A stretch of 64,000 nucleotides of DNA from Candidatus Dormiibacterota bacterium. Its GTDB lineage: Bacteria > Chloroflexota > Dormibacteria > Aeolococcales > Aeolococcaceae. The position numbers and the translations under genes were made by a program. Below, piece after piece: positions 17,167 through 25,370 of this stretch (its first letter is position 1; each line of letters opens with the position of its first letter). The stretch is from the NCBI GenBank assembly GCA_019245575.1, contig JAFARE010000013.1, positions 24,369-88,368 of the forward strand, given 5' to 3'. Below the pieces are notes generated by a model. That model saw only the letters and a list, made by a program, of their open reading frames with translations. It was not told where the DNA came from and made no database searches.

Positions 17167-17172
17167 AACCTA
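17167..17172 (-). promoter_or_regulatory. Possible -10 (TAGGTT) for the repeat-peptide transcript
   Basis: TAGGTT on the minus strand overlaps the EamA stop codon. It would start RNA about 7 nt later, almost exactly at the first base of the foldable leader. No good -35 is seen, so this is weak; read-through from EamA is the alternative. Confidence 0.3.
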
Positions 17173-18117
17173 AAGCGGAGCTAAAACCGGTTCCGGGGAA
17201 CGGGGCGCGGCTTCAGCCATCTCGTCGAGGCGCACCAGCGCGATGCCGGCAACCACCAAAACGCCACCGGCGAGCTGGACGGGGTTCAGCCGCTGCCCGA
17301 GCAGCAGCCAGGCGAAGCCGACCGCGGCCAGGACCTCACACAGGCCGAGGAAGGAGGCCAGCTTCGAGCCCAGCAGCCGCACCGCGGCGATGCCGCTGAC
17401 GTAGGCGACGACCGCCGCCACGAGCGACAGGCCGAGCACAGGCACCAGCCAGGACACCGGCCTGGCCAGCAGGATCACATCGACGAAGGCGGCGTGCAGC
17501 GGCAGCACGTGAACGGCGCCGGCGATCGCGAGCGTGACCGCGCCGACCACGAGCCCGCCCCACGCCATCACGAGCGGCGGCACGCCGTCGTCGGCGTGCG
17601 CGGCCAGGATGAAGTAGGCGGCCAGCCCCACGGCGGCGCCGAGCCCCCAGAGGACGCCGATGAAGTCGACGCGGTGCGCACCGGCCAGGTCGAGCACGAG
17701 CACCAGACCCGCGAGGGCCGCCGCTCCCGCGACGGCGGTGAGCAGCCTCGGCCGGCGGCCCTGCCGAATCCAGCCCCAGGCCACCACGAGCAGGATGCCC
17801 GAGTACTCGAGGAGGAGGGCGACGCCCACCGACAGGCGCGAGACTGCGTTGAAGTAGCAGAACTGCGCCGCGGCCACGGCCACCACGCCGTAGACCAGCA
17901 GCAGGCGCATCGACGCCCACGCGGGGCGCTGCCGCCGAAGCTGGACGAGCGCCGGCGTCGTCAGAACCAGCGCGGCGATGCCCACACGCGTGACGACCGC
18001 GGCGCCGGGGGTCCAGCCGGCGCTGATCAGGCTCGAGGCAAACGCGCCGGCCGTGCCGAAGGTGGTGCCGGAGAGGACACCCAGGGCCAGACCCGCGTTG
18101 CTCGGCGACCTGCGCAT
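17170..18117 (-). CDS. EamA/DMT-superfamily transporter
   Basis: 315 residues with ten hydrophobic segments in two five-helix EamA halves. The first half begins near GLALGVLSGTTFGTAGAFASSL and the second near GLAAYFILAAHADDG. This is the drug/metabolite transporter fold, whose members often export amino acids, metabolites or small peptides. SD GGGAGG precedes the ATG. It is divergent from a CGNR zinc-finger protein, a frequent pairing in which the CGNR protein is the regulator. It lies directly upstream of the repeat-peptide gene on the same strand. Substrate unknown. Confidence 0.93.
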   Translation of the reverse strand: MRRSPSNAGLALGVLSGTTFGTAGAFASSLISAGWTPGAAVVTRVGIAALVLTTPALVQLRRQRPAWASMRLLLVYGVVAVAAAQFCYFNAVSRLSVGVALLLEYSGILLVVAWGWIRQGRRPRLLTAVAGAAALAGLVLVLDLAGAHRVDFIGVLWGLGAAVGLAAYFILAAHADDGVPPLVMAWGGLVVGAVTLAIAGAVHVLPLHAAFVDVILLARPVSWLVPVLGLSLVAAVVAYVSGIAAVRLLGSKLASFLGLCEVLAAVGFAWLLLGQRLNPVQLAGGVLVVAGIALVRLDEMAEAAPRSPEPVLAPL

Positions 18118-18176
18118 GACGGGGCCTCCCAGGCTGCCCGGACCGGTGCGGTAATGACCAACCCAGGACTTGGACG

Positions 18177-18205
18177 CTTACAGTCTAGCCAGCCGGGGGT
18201 AAGAT
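18177..18205 (+). promoter_or_regulatory. Promoter of the CGNR gene, leaderless type
   Basis: CTTACA (18177-18182) and TAAGAT (18200-18205) are 17 bp apart. The GTG start at 18212 follows the -10 by 6 nt, so the mRNA should begin at the start codon. Confidence 0.6.
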
Positions 18206-18211
18206 GTCAAC

Positions 18212-18745
18212 GTGCCGTTCACTCATGACACGGAACTGGCGCTGCAGTCGGCGGCCGCGCTGGTCAACAGCGCCGAGGACGAGGGCGACCGCCTTGCCGA
18301 CATGGCGGGACTGGACCGCTTCGTGGCGGAGTGGAACTGGACGGGCAGCCGCCGCCGGGACGCAAGCGAGCTCGAGCAGGTGCGGGCACTGCGGCCCAGG
18401 CTGCGGCGTCTCTGGGAGCTCGACGAGGATGGCATCGTGACCGAGGTGAACGCGATCCTGCGCGACACGGGCGCGTTGCCGCAGCTGGTCAGGCACGGCG
18501 GGTGGGACTACCACGTGCACGCGACGCCGCCCGACGCGCCGCTCGCTGACCGCATGGCGGTGGAAGCGGCGATGGCGTTTCTGGACGTCGTCGTCCTGAA
18601 GGAGATGGACCGCCTGCGTGTGTGCGGCGCGGACGACTGCGATGACGTCGTCGTCGATCTCTCCAAGAACCGGTCCCGCCGCTACTGCAGCGCCACCTGC
18701 TCGAGCCGCGTGAACGTCGCCGCGTTTCGCGCGCGCAACCGCTGA
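18212..18745 (+). CDS. CGNR zinc-finger protein (ABATE domain), putative regulator
   Basis: The 177-residue protein has an N-terminal ABATE-type helical domain (about 1-125) and a C-terminal CGNR zinc finger: RVCGADDCDDVVVDLSKNRSRRYCSATCSSRVNVAAFR. Two Cys pairs (VCGADDC and YCSATC) and the trailing RVNVAAFRARNR basic region are characteristic. Family members are presumed transcription regulators. It is divergent from the EamA gene, which it may control. GTG start with a leaderless-type promoter. Confidence 0.93.
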   Translation: MPFTHDTELALQSAAALVNSAEDEGDRLADMAGLDRFVAEWNWTGSRRRDASELEQVRALRPRLRRLWELDEDGIVTEVNAILRDTGALPQLVRHGGWDYHVHATPPDAPLADRMAVEAAMAFLDVVVLKEMDRLRVCGADDCDDVVVDLSKNRSRRYCSATCSSRVNVAAFRARNR

Positions 18746-18748
18746 CGC

Positions 18749-19282
18749 ATGAGCGCTCCCGCTGTGCGTCTCGTCCCCGTCGCGGTGGATGACGCGGTGG
18801 CGCTGCACGAGCTGCTGGTCCGCAACCGCGAATACCTCGCGCCGTGGTCGCCGGCGCGCGACGAGGAGTGGTATGGCCTCGAGCAGCAACGGGAACGTCT
18901 TGCGGCTGCAGTCGCGCAACACGGTGAAGGTTCTGCGTATTACTTCAAGATCGTGGCCGGCGATGGCGCCGTCGGGCGCCTCGATCTCAACAACGTCGTG
19001 CGCGGTGTGTGGCGCAACACAAACCTCGGCTACTGGGTGGCCGAGAGCGAACGCGGCCGCGGTCACGCCACCGCGGCCGTGAAGGCGGCGGTCACCTTCG
19101 CCTTCAGCGAAGCCGGCCTGCACCGTGTGGAAGCGGCGGTCATGCCGCGGAACCGTGCCTCACTCCGCGTGGTCGAGAAGGCCGGCTTCAGACGGGAAGG
19201 CGTTGCGGAACGCTACCTGCGCATCAACGGCCGGTGGGAGCAGCACGTCATCCATGCGATCACCGCCGAGGAGGCGATGTGA
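18749..19282 (+). CDS. GNAT N-acetyltransferase, RimJ/RimL type
   Basis: 177 residues. The acetyl-CoA loop region reads ESERGRGHATAAVKAAVTFAF, followed by LHRVEAAVMPRNRASLRVVEKAGF, the standard RimJ/RimL signature, and a late GRWEQHVIHAI. Such enzymes acetylate alpha-amino groups of ribosomal proteins or small amines. The gene follows the CGNR gene by 3 bp and is probably co-transcribed with it. Confidence 0.93.
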   Translation: MSAPAVRLVPVAVDDAVALHELLVRNREYLAPWSPARDEEWYGLEQQRERLAAAVAQHGEGSAYYFKIVAGDGAVGRLDLNNVVRGVWRNTNLGYWVAESERGRGHATAAVKAAVTFAFSEAGLHRVEAAVMPRNRASLRVVEKAGFRREGVAERYLRINGRWEQHVIHAITAEEAM

Positions 19283-19289
19283 CCGGGCG

Positions 19290-21581
19290 CTATGCCGAGA
19301 CGCGAAAGGTGGATTGGCGGGAGTCCGCGTGCTGCCCGGCGCGCAGCCGCTGCTCGATCATCCTCGCCGGCATCGGTCTCGCCAGCAGGAACCCCTGACC
19401 CAGGTCGCAGTCGAACGCGCGCAGCGAGGCGAGATCAGCGTCTGTCTCGATGCCCTCGGCAACGGTCTCGAGGTTGAGCATGCGCCCCATGCTGATGATG
19501 GCGCGCGCGACCGCGGCGCGCTCCTCGCTGGTGGCGACGCCTGTCACGAACGAGCGATCCACCTTCAGGGCGTCGATGGGAAACCGCAGCACATGGCCGA
19601 GTGACGAGTACCCGGTGCCGAAGTCATCCAGAGCCAGCCGCACACCCATGCGTTTCAACTCCTGCAGGCAGACATCGGCCGCCTCCGTGTCACGCAGCAG
19701 CGCCGTCTCCGTCACCTCGAGTGTGAGCAGGCTGGGGTCGAACCGCTCGTCGGCGAGAATCTCCTGCACCCGCGCCGCCAGGTCCGCGCGCGGCACCTGC
19801 CGCGCCGAGAGGTTGACGCTCACACCGAGCATGCACGCGGCGGGGAAGTCCGTCTGCCAGCGGTGCACCTGGCGCAGCGCTTCGCGCAGGATCCAGTAGC
19901 CGATCGGGACGATGAGGCCCGTGTCCTCAGCCAGCGGGATGAAGTCCGACGGCGGCACCAGGCCGAGGGTCGGATGCTCCCACCGCACAAGCGCCTCCAC
20001 CGAGTGCAGATCGCCGGTGCGCAGGTCGACGAGTGGCTGGTAGTGGAGCACGAACTCGTTGCGCTCGAGGGCGCGTCGCAGCTCGCCTTCGAGCTGTAGC
20101 CGCTGCACCGCGGCCGAGTGCATTCCGGGTTCGAAATGAAAGCTGCTGCCGGAGCCGTCCATCTTGGCGCGGTACATCGCCAGGTCGGCGTCGCGAAGCA
20201 TCGTGCCGGCATCGGCCTGGCCGTGTGAGCTCACCGCGATGCCTATGCTGCCGCTGATGGACACCTCCGACCCGCTGAGCAGGAACGGAGGCCGCAGCGC
20301 CTCGAGAATGCGGTCGGCCACAGTCGCCGCGTCGACGGGCCCTGACGCCTCCTCGATCAGCACGGCGAACTCGTCGCCGCCCAGCCGCGCCGCGGTATCG
20401 GGCTCGCGCAGGCAGCCGCGCAGACGCTCACTGACATTGATGAGCAGCTGGTCGCCGGCAGCGTGGCCGAGGCTGTCGTTCACGTTCTTGAACCGGTCCA
20501 GGTCCAGGAACAGCACGGCCACCTGGCCGTGATCGCGCCGCGCGCGCGCGAGCGCGTGGTCCAAGCGCTCAAAGAACAGCGCGCGGTTGGGCAGGCCGGT
20601 GAGCACGTCGTGAAACGCGAGATGCTGCATCTCGTCCATCGTTCGGGCGTCCGTCAGGGCAAGGCTGGCGTGCTCGGCGAACGCCGCTAGGATTTCCTGG
20701 TCGTTCTCGTCGAAGTGGCGTCCGAGCTGCGTCGACGCGACGGAGATGCTCCCGATGACGCGCCCGGCCTCACGCACCGGGGCCGCCATCGCGGCGACAA
20801 AGCCGCGCGCGGCGAGCTGGGGCAGCACGCTGGTGGCCTTCGCGTAGTCGTACATGACGACCAGGCGATCCTCCGCGATCGCGTGTCCGCTGGCGCCGAC
20901 CCCCACTGGCGCCCGGGCGACCTCCGCCGCCGTTTCAGGCGGAAGGCCGGCCGACGAGACCAATGACGAGGTGTGCTCGTCGTCCTGGTCCACCAGGCGC
21001 ACGGCAGAAGCCTCGGTGTCGAGCAGCTCGCGCGCTCCTGCGGTGATCGCATCGAGGGTGTCGCTGAGCGGCGCGCGGCGCGTGATGGCGCGCTGGATCG
21101 CCGAGAGGCGCTCCAGCAGCAGCTGGCGCTCCTGCAGCGTGGCTCGCAGCGAACGCTCACGATCCAGTGCGCTGAACACATCGAGTGTCAGGCTCAAGCT
21201 GCGCGCCATGCCGCGCATGAGCGTCGCCTCCTCGCGGCTGAAGGGCTGATCGCCGAGGCGCGCGACGACCAGATGTCCATCGCCGTCGGTTTCAAACGGC
21301 GCGCTGGTGAGACGGCAGCGCCCCACTCCCTTGACGTCGATCTCCTGCGCGCGCGCGGCGACGGCGGCGATCAGGTGGCGCACGTCGACCCGGCCGCCGG
21401 GGAAGCCCACCGATGCTGTGACATGGCCGCCCTCGATGACGGCGCCCAGCTCCGCCTCGAGGGTCTCCGCCGCCCAAACGACACCGCGGTCCGCTGCGGC
21501 TCCGCGTTCTCCCGCGGACGTGATGGCGCCGAGGAACTCAGCAAGCTGCGCGCTGATCCAACCCTCGGCGATCCGTGTCAC
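19290..21581 (-). CDS. GAF-GGDEF-EAL cyclic di-GMP protein
   Basis: 763 residues: an N-terminal sensory region of about 150, a GAF domain (about 165-310), GGDEF (about 325-480) and EAL (about 500-750). The cyclase site GGDEF near 400 is intact and preceded by an inhibitory-site RxxD (REPD). The phosphodiesterase residues are present too: EALVRW, NLSARQ, DDFGTGYSSL, KVDRSF and AEGIET. Both making and breaking of c-di-GMP are therefore possible. The GTG start overlaps the stop of the FIST gene (GTGA), so the FIST protein is the likely sensory partner. Confidence 0.95.
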   Translation of the reverse strand: MTRIAEGWISAQLAEFLGAITSAGERGAAADRGVVWAAETLEAELGAVIEGGHVTASVGFPGGRVDVRHLIAAVAARAQEIDVKGVGRCRLTSAPFETDGDGHLVVARLGDQPFSREEATLMRGMARSLSLTLDVFSALDRERSLRATLQERQLLLERLSAIQRAITRRAPLSDTLDAITAGARELLDTEASAVRLVDQDDEHTSSLVSSAGLPPETAAEVARAPVGVGASGHAIAEDRLVVMYDYAKATSVLPQLAARGFVAAMAAPVREAGRVIGSISVASTQLGRHFDENDQEILAAFAEHASLALTDARTMDEMQHLAFHDVLTGLPNRALFFERLDHALARARRDHGQVAVLFLDLDRFKNVNDSLGHAAGDQLLINVSERLRGCLREPDTAARLGGDEFAVLIEEASGPVDAATVADRILEALRPPFLLSGSEVSISGSIGIAVSSHGQADAGTMLRDADLAMYRAKMDGSGSSFHFEPGMHSAAVQRLQLEGELRRALERNEFVLHYQPLVDLRTGDLHSVEALVRWEHPTLGLVPPSDFIPLAEDTGLIVPIGYWILREALRQVHRWQTDFPAACMLGVSVNLSARQVPRADLAARVQEILADERFDPSLLTLEVTETALLRDTEAADVCLQELKRMGVRLALDDFGTGYSSLGHVLRFPIDALKVDRSFVTGVATSEERAAVARAIISMGRMLNLETVAEGIETDADLASLRAFDCDLGQGFLLARPMPARMIEQRLRAGQHADSRQSTFRVSA

Positions 21582-22750
21582 GTCAGTGCCAGCACCACCA
21601 GCGTCTGGTTGTGGAATCCGCTGATGCCGTGGGTGCGCGCGATCTCGCCGTATGTGTAGAAGCCCGCGACGGGTGCGCCGACGGCGTAGTCGCTGATGCG
21701 CTGCACCTCGCGAGCGATGCCCTCGTCGCCCAGCACGCCGCGCCGGGCGATGCAGTCGAATGCGAGCAGTCCCAATGGCTTCTGGCCCTCGAGGGACTGC
21801 AGCGCGTCATCGCACGCGGCGTCGGTCGCGTTGAGGACGGAGTCGGCGTCGCCCTCCATGATCCAGACCAGGCCGCCGTGGGGCACGGCCGCGATGCAGC
21901 CCAGCGAGCGATCGCTGAAGTCCGCCTCGGCGATGAACCGGACCTCCTCGCCGCTGCGCCGGCTCAAGCCGAGCGGGTGGGTCATCGCGTAGCGGGTGAA
22001 TGCCGCCGCGTCGCCGCGCACACCCTCGGGAGCGCCCAGGCGCTCGAGGTACACGTCGAGCGCGGGCTGGTCATCCAGCGTGTGCACGCGGTTTCCGGTG
22101 CTGCCGGTCACGAGCATCGGCTCGCCGACCTTGCGCCATCCGTGCTGCACACCGATGCCGAAGGGCGCATCCGATGCGATGGCCGCGGCGACGACGGAAT
22201 CCTGGAGCACGTCGCCGTTGTGAAACTGGTACGTGCGGCGCATCTTCAGGTCGTCACCGGCGCAGCCGCCCACCAGCGGTATCGCAGCGCCGGCGACGCT
22301 GTACGCGCCGCGCACGATCTCCTGCTGGTCGCCCGCCAGACCATCACTCAACAGCAGCAACACACGGTTCGGCTTGCCGTCGACCTCGGCGACGCACGCG
22401 CCCGCCTCGGCGCCGGCGTCGCGCAGCCGCTCGGAGGCGTTGGTCGACGCAGCCGTGGCGCAGGCGAACCCGCTGCCGCCGAGCGCGGCGACGACGACTC
22501 CCGACTCACCCGGTCCCGTGGTCGCGATCTCGCCCGCGGTCGAGCACCCCACCAGCGGAGCGTCGCCCGTGCTGCGGCGCACGCCGGCGAGCAGCTCGTG
22601 CAGGTCGTGAGCCTCGGACGCGAAGACGATGGCGAGCTTGGGATCGCCGCCCCTCACCGCGGCCCGCGCGGCGTCCTCGCCCGCGGCGAACGACTCGTTG
22701 TCGCGACTGGAACCCACGCCGAACCACCGGTTCTGCTCACTCCGCTCCAA
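21578..22750 (-). CDS. FIST N/C-domain sensory protein
   Basis: About 390 residues with a FIST_N domain (about 20-220) and a FIST_C domain (about 225-370, ending GAPVAGFYTYGEIARTHGISGFHNQTLVVLALT). FIST proteins are predicted cytoplasmic small-ligand, probably amino-acid, sensors that partner with signalling enzymes. The TTG start at 22750 is chosen because AAGGAG lies 8 nt upstream; the reading frame extends further 5' without a comparable site. Its stop overlaps the start of the GAF-GGDEF-EAL gene, pointing to a two-gene c-di-GMP input module. Confidence 0.9.
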   Translation of the reverse strand: MERSEQNRWFGVGSSRDNESFAAGEDAARAAVRGGDPKLAIVFASEAHDLHELLAGVRRSTGDAPLVGCSTAGEIATTGPGESGVVVAALGGSGFACATAASTNASERLRDAGAEAGACVAEVDGKPNRVLLLLSDGLAGDQQEIVRGAYSVAGAAIPLVGGCAGDDLKMRRTYQFHNGDVLQDSVVAAAIASDAPFGIGVQHGWRKVGEPMLVTGSTGNRVHTLDDQPALDVYLERLGAPEGVRGDAAAFTRYAMTHPLGLSRRSGEEVRFIAEADFSDRSLGCIAAVPHGGLVWIMEGDADSVLNATDAACDDALQSLEGQKPLGLLAFDCIARRGVLGDEGIAREVQRISDYAVGAPVAGFYTYGEIARTHGISGFHNQTLVVLALT

Positions 22751-22978
22751 CTTCGAATCTCCTTGCGAGCGCGCGGTCTCGCTGGTCGCGTCCGGACGTC
22801 TACACACAGCAGTGGAACAGGGCGGCCGTGCCCCCGCTGCTGACCTGATCAAATCGGCCGCGGCCCGTGGGGCGGCGGGGGCAAGGGCTTCGTAGCGCGA
22901 TCGTTGTCGGCCCGCGACAGGGGGCCCTCCCGATGCGCGAATCCGCAAGAATTCCGCCCGGACGCGCGTTTACGGGAA

Positions 22979-22998
22979 GGGCACGACATCTCGTGCCC
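22979..22998 (+). other. Hairpin in the leader of the binding-protein gene
   Basis: GGGCACGA and TCGTGCCC pair perfectly (8 bp) around a CATC loop, about 40 nt before the TTG start at 23037. It may be an operator or a transcript-stabilising hairpin. No U-tract follows. Confidence 0.4.
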
Positions 22999-23036
22999 CC
23001 CGGGAAGGCCGGCGACACCAACGAGAGGAGACCGAC

Positions 23037-24311
23037 TTGCAGCAGGCACGAAACCTGACGCTCGCGCTCGCGTGCGTGGCGGCCACCGGCGCCGCCGCGT
23101 GTGGGAGCACGGGATCGGGCTCCTCGGGGTCTGGGACGATCCTCATCGGATTGAACATCCCGGTCTCGGCGGACCCGTCAGTTGCGGGCGTGATCACGCG
23201 CGGCGCACAGCTGGCGGTGGACCAGGCGAATGCGCGGGGCGGTGTGAAGGTGGGCGGCACGACGTACCGCCTTCTGATCAAGAAGTACGACGACGGCGGC
23301 CAGCCCCAGCAGGCTGCCGCCAACGTGGACAGTGCGATCCATGACGGCGCAGTCGCCATGGTCGAGGACGGCATCGGCATGCGCATCAGCGCTGCGCACA
23401 GCCAGGCGGCCGGCGTTCCCGAGATTGACATCACCAACGGGGACACGACGCTGCTGGTGAACCAGCAGATGATTCCGTACCCGAGCCTGTTCCGCCTCGG
23501 CATCCCCAACGACGCCGCGTCGGGGCTGCTCGCGACCTACGTGCAGTCGCATTCGCAGACCGCGGCGCTGCTGCACGACGACACCGACAACGGCCGCGAC
23601 GGCGCCATGAACATGGTGAGCAACTTCCAGACCGCCGGAGTGACCCTCAGCCCCTCGCAACCCATCGAGATCGCCGCTGACTCGCCGACGATCGACGCCC
23701 AGGTGCAGGAGGTCAAGGCGGCAGCTCCGGGTGCGATCGTCCTCTACGGCACCGACCTCTTCATCGCCAAGGCCGTCACGGCGTTTCACGCTGCGGGCGT
23801 CTCCACGCCGATCTACACCAGCCAGCAGGGCGAGTCGCCCGCGGTGCGCCTGCTCGCCGGCGCGGCTGCGACGGAGGGCATGAAGCTCGTGACCGGGCGC
23901 ATGACCAGCGAGGGTGACGCCACCGATTTCCCGGCATTCGAGAAGGCACTGGCGCAGGACCACCTCGGACCCACGGACGCCGGCTTCAAGGACTCGGAGG
24001 GCCAGGAGATCCGCCAGCCGAACGACGTCGACTTCTTCGCCTACGACGCGGTGCACGTGATCATCGCGGCGCTGCAGCACCAGGGGTCAGCCAATCCCGG
24101 CCGGCCGTTGCTCGACGCGATGAACGTGGTGACGGTGAAGAGCGCCAACGGCGACGCGCGCGGTTTCAACTCGCAGAACCACGAGGCGTTCGCCGCGCAG
24201 GACGTCTACATCGCCGGCATCCACGACATGCAGTTCGAGCCGGTGAAGGACGAGCAGCTCTCAGCGACGCTGCCCACCGAGGACGAGATCCTCAGCGACT
24301 TCCCCAGCTGA
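23037..24311 (+). CDS. ABC-type amino-acid (Leu/Ile/Val-like) substrate-binding lipoprotein
   Basis: 424 residues. The N-terminus is a lipoprotein signal with Cys in ATGAAAC, followed by a Gly/Ser linker and a type-1 periplasmic-binding fold (Peripla_BP_6). Features include IGLNIPVSADPSVAGVITRGAQLAVDQANARGG and PGAIVLYGTDLFIAKAV. The usual role is capture of branched-chain amino acids or related ligands for an ABC importer. No permease or ATPase genes are adjacent, so it may serve a distant transporter or act as a sensor. TTG start with a GAGGAG site. Confidence 0.9.
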   Translation: MQQARNLTLALACVAATGAAACGSTGSGSSGSGTILIGLNIPVSADPSVAGVITRGAQLAVDQANARGGVKVGGTTYRLLIKKYDDGGQPQQAAANVDSAIHDGAVAMVEDGIGMRISAAHSQAAGVPEIDITNGDTTLLVNQQMIPYPSLFRLGIPNDAASGLLATYVQSHSQTAALLHDDTDNGRDGAMNMVSNFQTAGVTLSPSQPIEIAADSPTIDAQVQEVKAAAPGAIVLYGTDLFIAKAVTAFHAAGVSTPIYTSQQGESPAVRLLAGAAATEGMKLVTGRMTSEGDATDFPAFEKALAQDHLGPTDAGFKDSEGQEIRQPNDVDFFAYDAVHVIIAALQHQGSANPGRPLLDAMNVVTVKSANGDARGFNSQNHEAFAAQDVYIAGIHDMQFEPVKDEQLSATLPTEDEILSDFPS

Positions 24312-24316
24312 GCCGC

Positions 24317-24880
24317 CTACGGCGACCAGGACGGGTCGCGTCCGAAGAACGCCGCCAGGCGGTCGATCGCGGCGGCATCGCCGGCGATCTGCACCTCGGG
24401 GCCGAACACCTTGCCACTCTCCTCGGAGCCGCGGTACTCCGGCTTCAGCATGCTGCGTGCCCATTCGAGCGCAACCGTCGCGGCATCGTCGTCGAAGTCG
24501 ATGTGCTGCCCGGTTGCTCGCGCCACGTCCCATCCGTGCACGGCGAACTCGGCGATCTGCTGCGTGGGCGGGCGCTGCGCGGCCGAGGCGTCCCCGGCGT
24601 GGTCGCGCCACGCGGACAGCAGCTCCGCTGAACCGGAGCTGAACGTCGCCGTCCACTCCTCGTACGGAACATCGATGCTGCCCGGCTTCCACTGCTCTCC
24701 CTTGACCATCTTTGCGAACTGCTGCAGGTCGTACAGCACGTGGTTGACGAGCATTCGCACGTTCCACGACGCGCAGGGCGTGGGCAGCTCGAGCTGATCC
24801 TCGCGCACGCCGCCGACTGCCGCACCAGCCTGGTCCAGTGATCGTGAGAGGAGGGCGATGGCCTGTTCCTGATCCGCCAT
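24317..24880 (-). CDS. TIGR03086-family / mycothiol-dependent maleylpyruvate isomerase-like protein
   Basis: 187 residues of the DinB/MDMPI four-helix family: LPTPCASWNVRMLVNHVLYDLQQFA with the metal-site His, and the later TQQIAEFAVHGWDVARATGQ. Members bind a divalent metal and some use mycothiol. The specific reaction is unknown. ATG 24880 is chosen because a TATGCT -10 box ends 6 nt upstream, giving a leaderless transcript; longer in-frame starts lack support. It converges with the binding-protein gene with only 5 bp between stops. Confidence 0.88.
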   Translation of the reverse strand: MADQEQAIALLSRSLDQAGAAVGGVREDQLELPTPCASWNVRMLVNHVLYDLQQFAKMVKGEQWKPGSIDVPYEEWTATFSSGSAELLSAWRDHAGDASAAQRPPTQQIAEFAVHGWDVARATGQHIDFDDDAATVALEWARSMLKPEYRGSEESGKVFGPEVQIAGDAAAIDRLAAFFGRDPSWSP

Positions 24881-24886
24881 GCCGCC

Positions 24887-24892
24887 AGCATA
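24887..24892 (-). promoter_or_regulatory. -10 element TATGCT of a likely leaderless gene
   Basis: TATGCT on the minus strand is followed after 6 nt by ATG 24880, the spacing expected when transcription begins at the start codon. Confidence 0.5.
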
Positions 24893-24914
24893 AGCAGCCG
24901 GGCGGCCGGGACGT

Positions 24915-25370
24915 CTAGGGGATGTCGGGCAGGCGCGCCACCTGCAGCCAGAAGCGGTCGATCGAGCGGACCACCTCGGTGAACTCACTGAAGTCAACCG
25001 GCTTCACGACGTAGCAGTTGGCCCGCAGCTCGTAGGCGCGCTGCACGTCAGCGGGGCGCGCCGACGTGCTGAGCACGATCACGGGAATGCTGCTGAGCGC
25101 GCGGCTGTCCTTGATCTCAGCGAGCACCTCCATGCCGTCTTTGCGGGGCAGGTTCACGTCGAGCAGGACGAGCGCAGGCCGCGGAGCGCCGTCGAAGGGC
25201 GGCCGGCGGTGCAGGAACGACACCGCGGCGTCACCGTCGCCCACCACGTACAGGCGGTGGGGGACCTGTGCATGGCGCAGCGCGGTCTCGGTCAGCCGGA
25301 CGTCGGCCCGGTTGTCCTCGACGACCAGGATGTTGACGGAAGGCGGCTGAGCGCGCGGCCCCGCATTCAT
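24915..25370 (-). CDS. Single-domain response regulator (Rcp1-like)
   Basis: About 151 residues comprising one receiver domain: acidic pocket VVEDNRAD, phosphorylated Asp in LLDVNLPRKDG, Thr/Ser in VLSTS, and Lys in VVKPVD. The NRADVRLTETAL start is typical of Rcp1-type regulators paired with phytochrome-like kinases. No output domain, so it acts by phosphotransfer or protein contact. Its ATG overlaps the stop of the kinase gene (ATGA), making the pair explicit. Confidence 0.95.
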   Translation of the reverse strand: MNAGPRAQPPSVNILVVEDNRADVRLTETALRHAQVPHRLYVVGDGDAAVSFLHRRPPFDGAPRPALVLLDVNLPRKDGMEVLAEIKDSRALSSIPVIVLSTSARPADVQRAYELRANCYVVKPVDFSEFTEVVRSIDRFWLQVARLPDIP

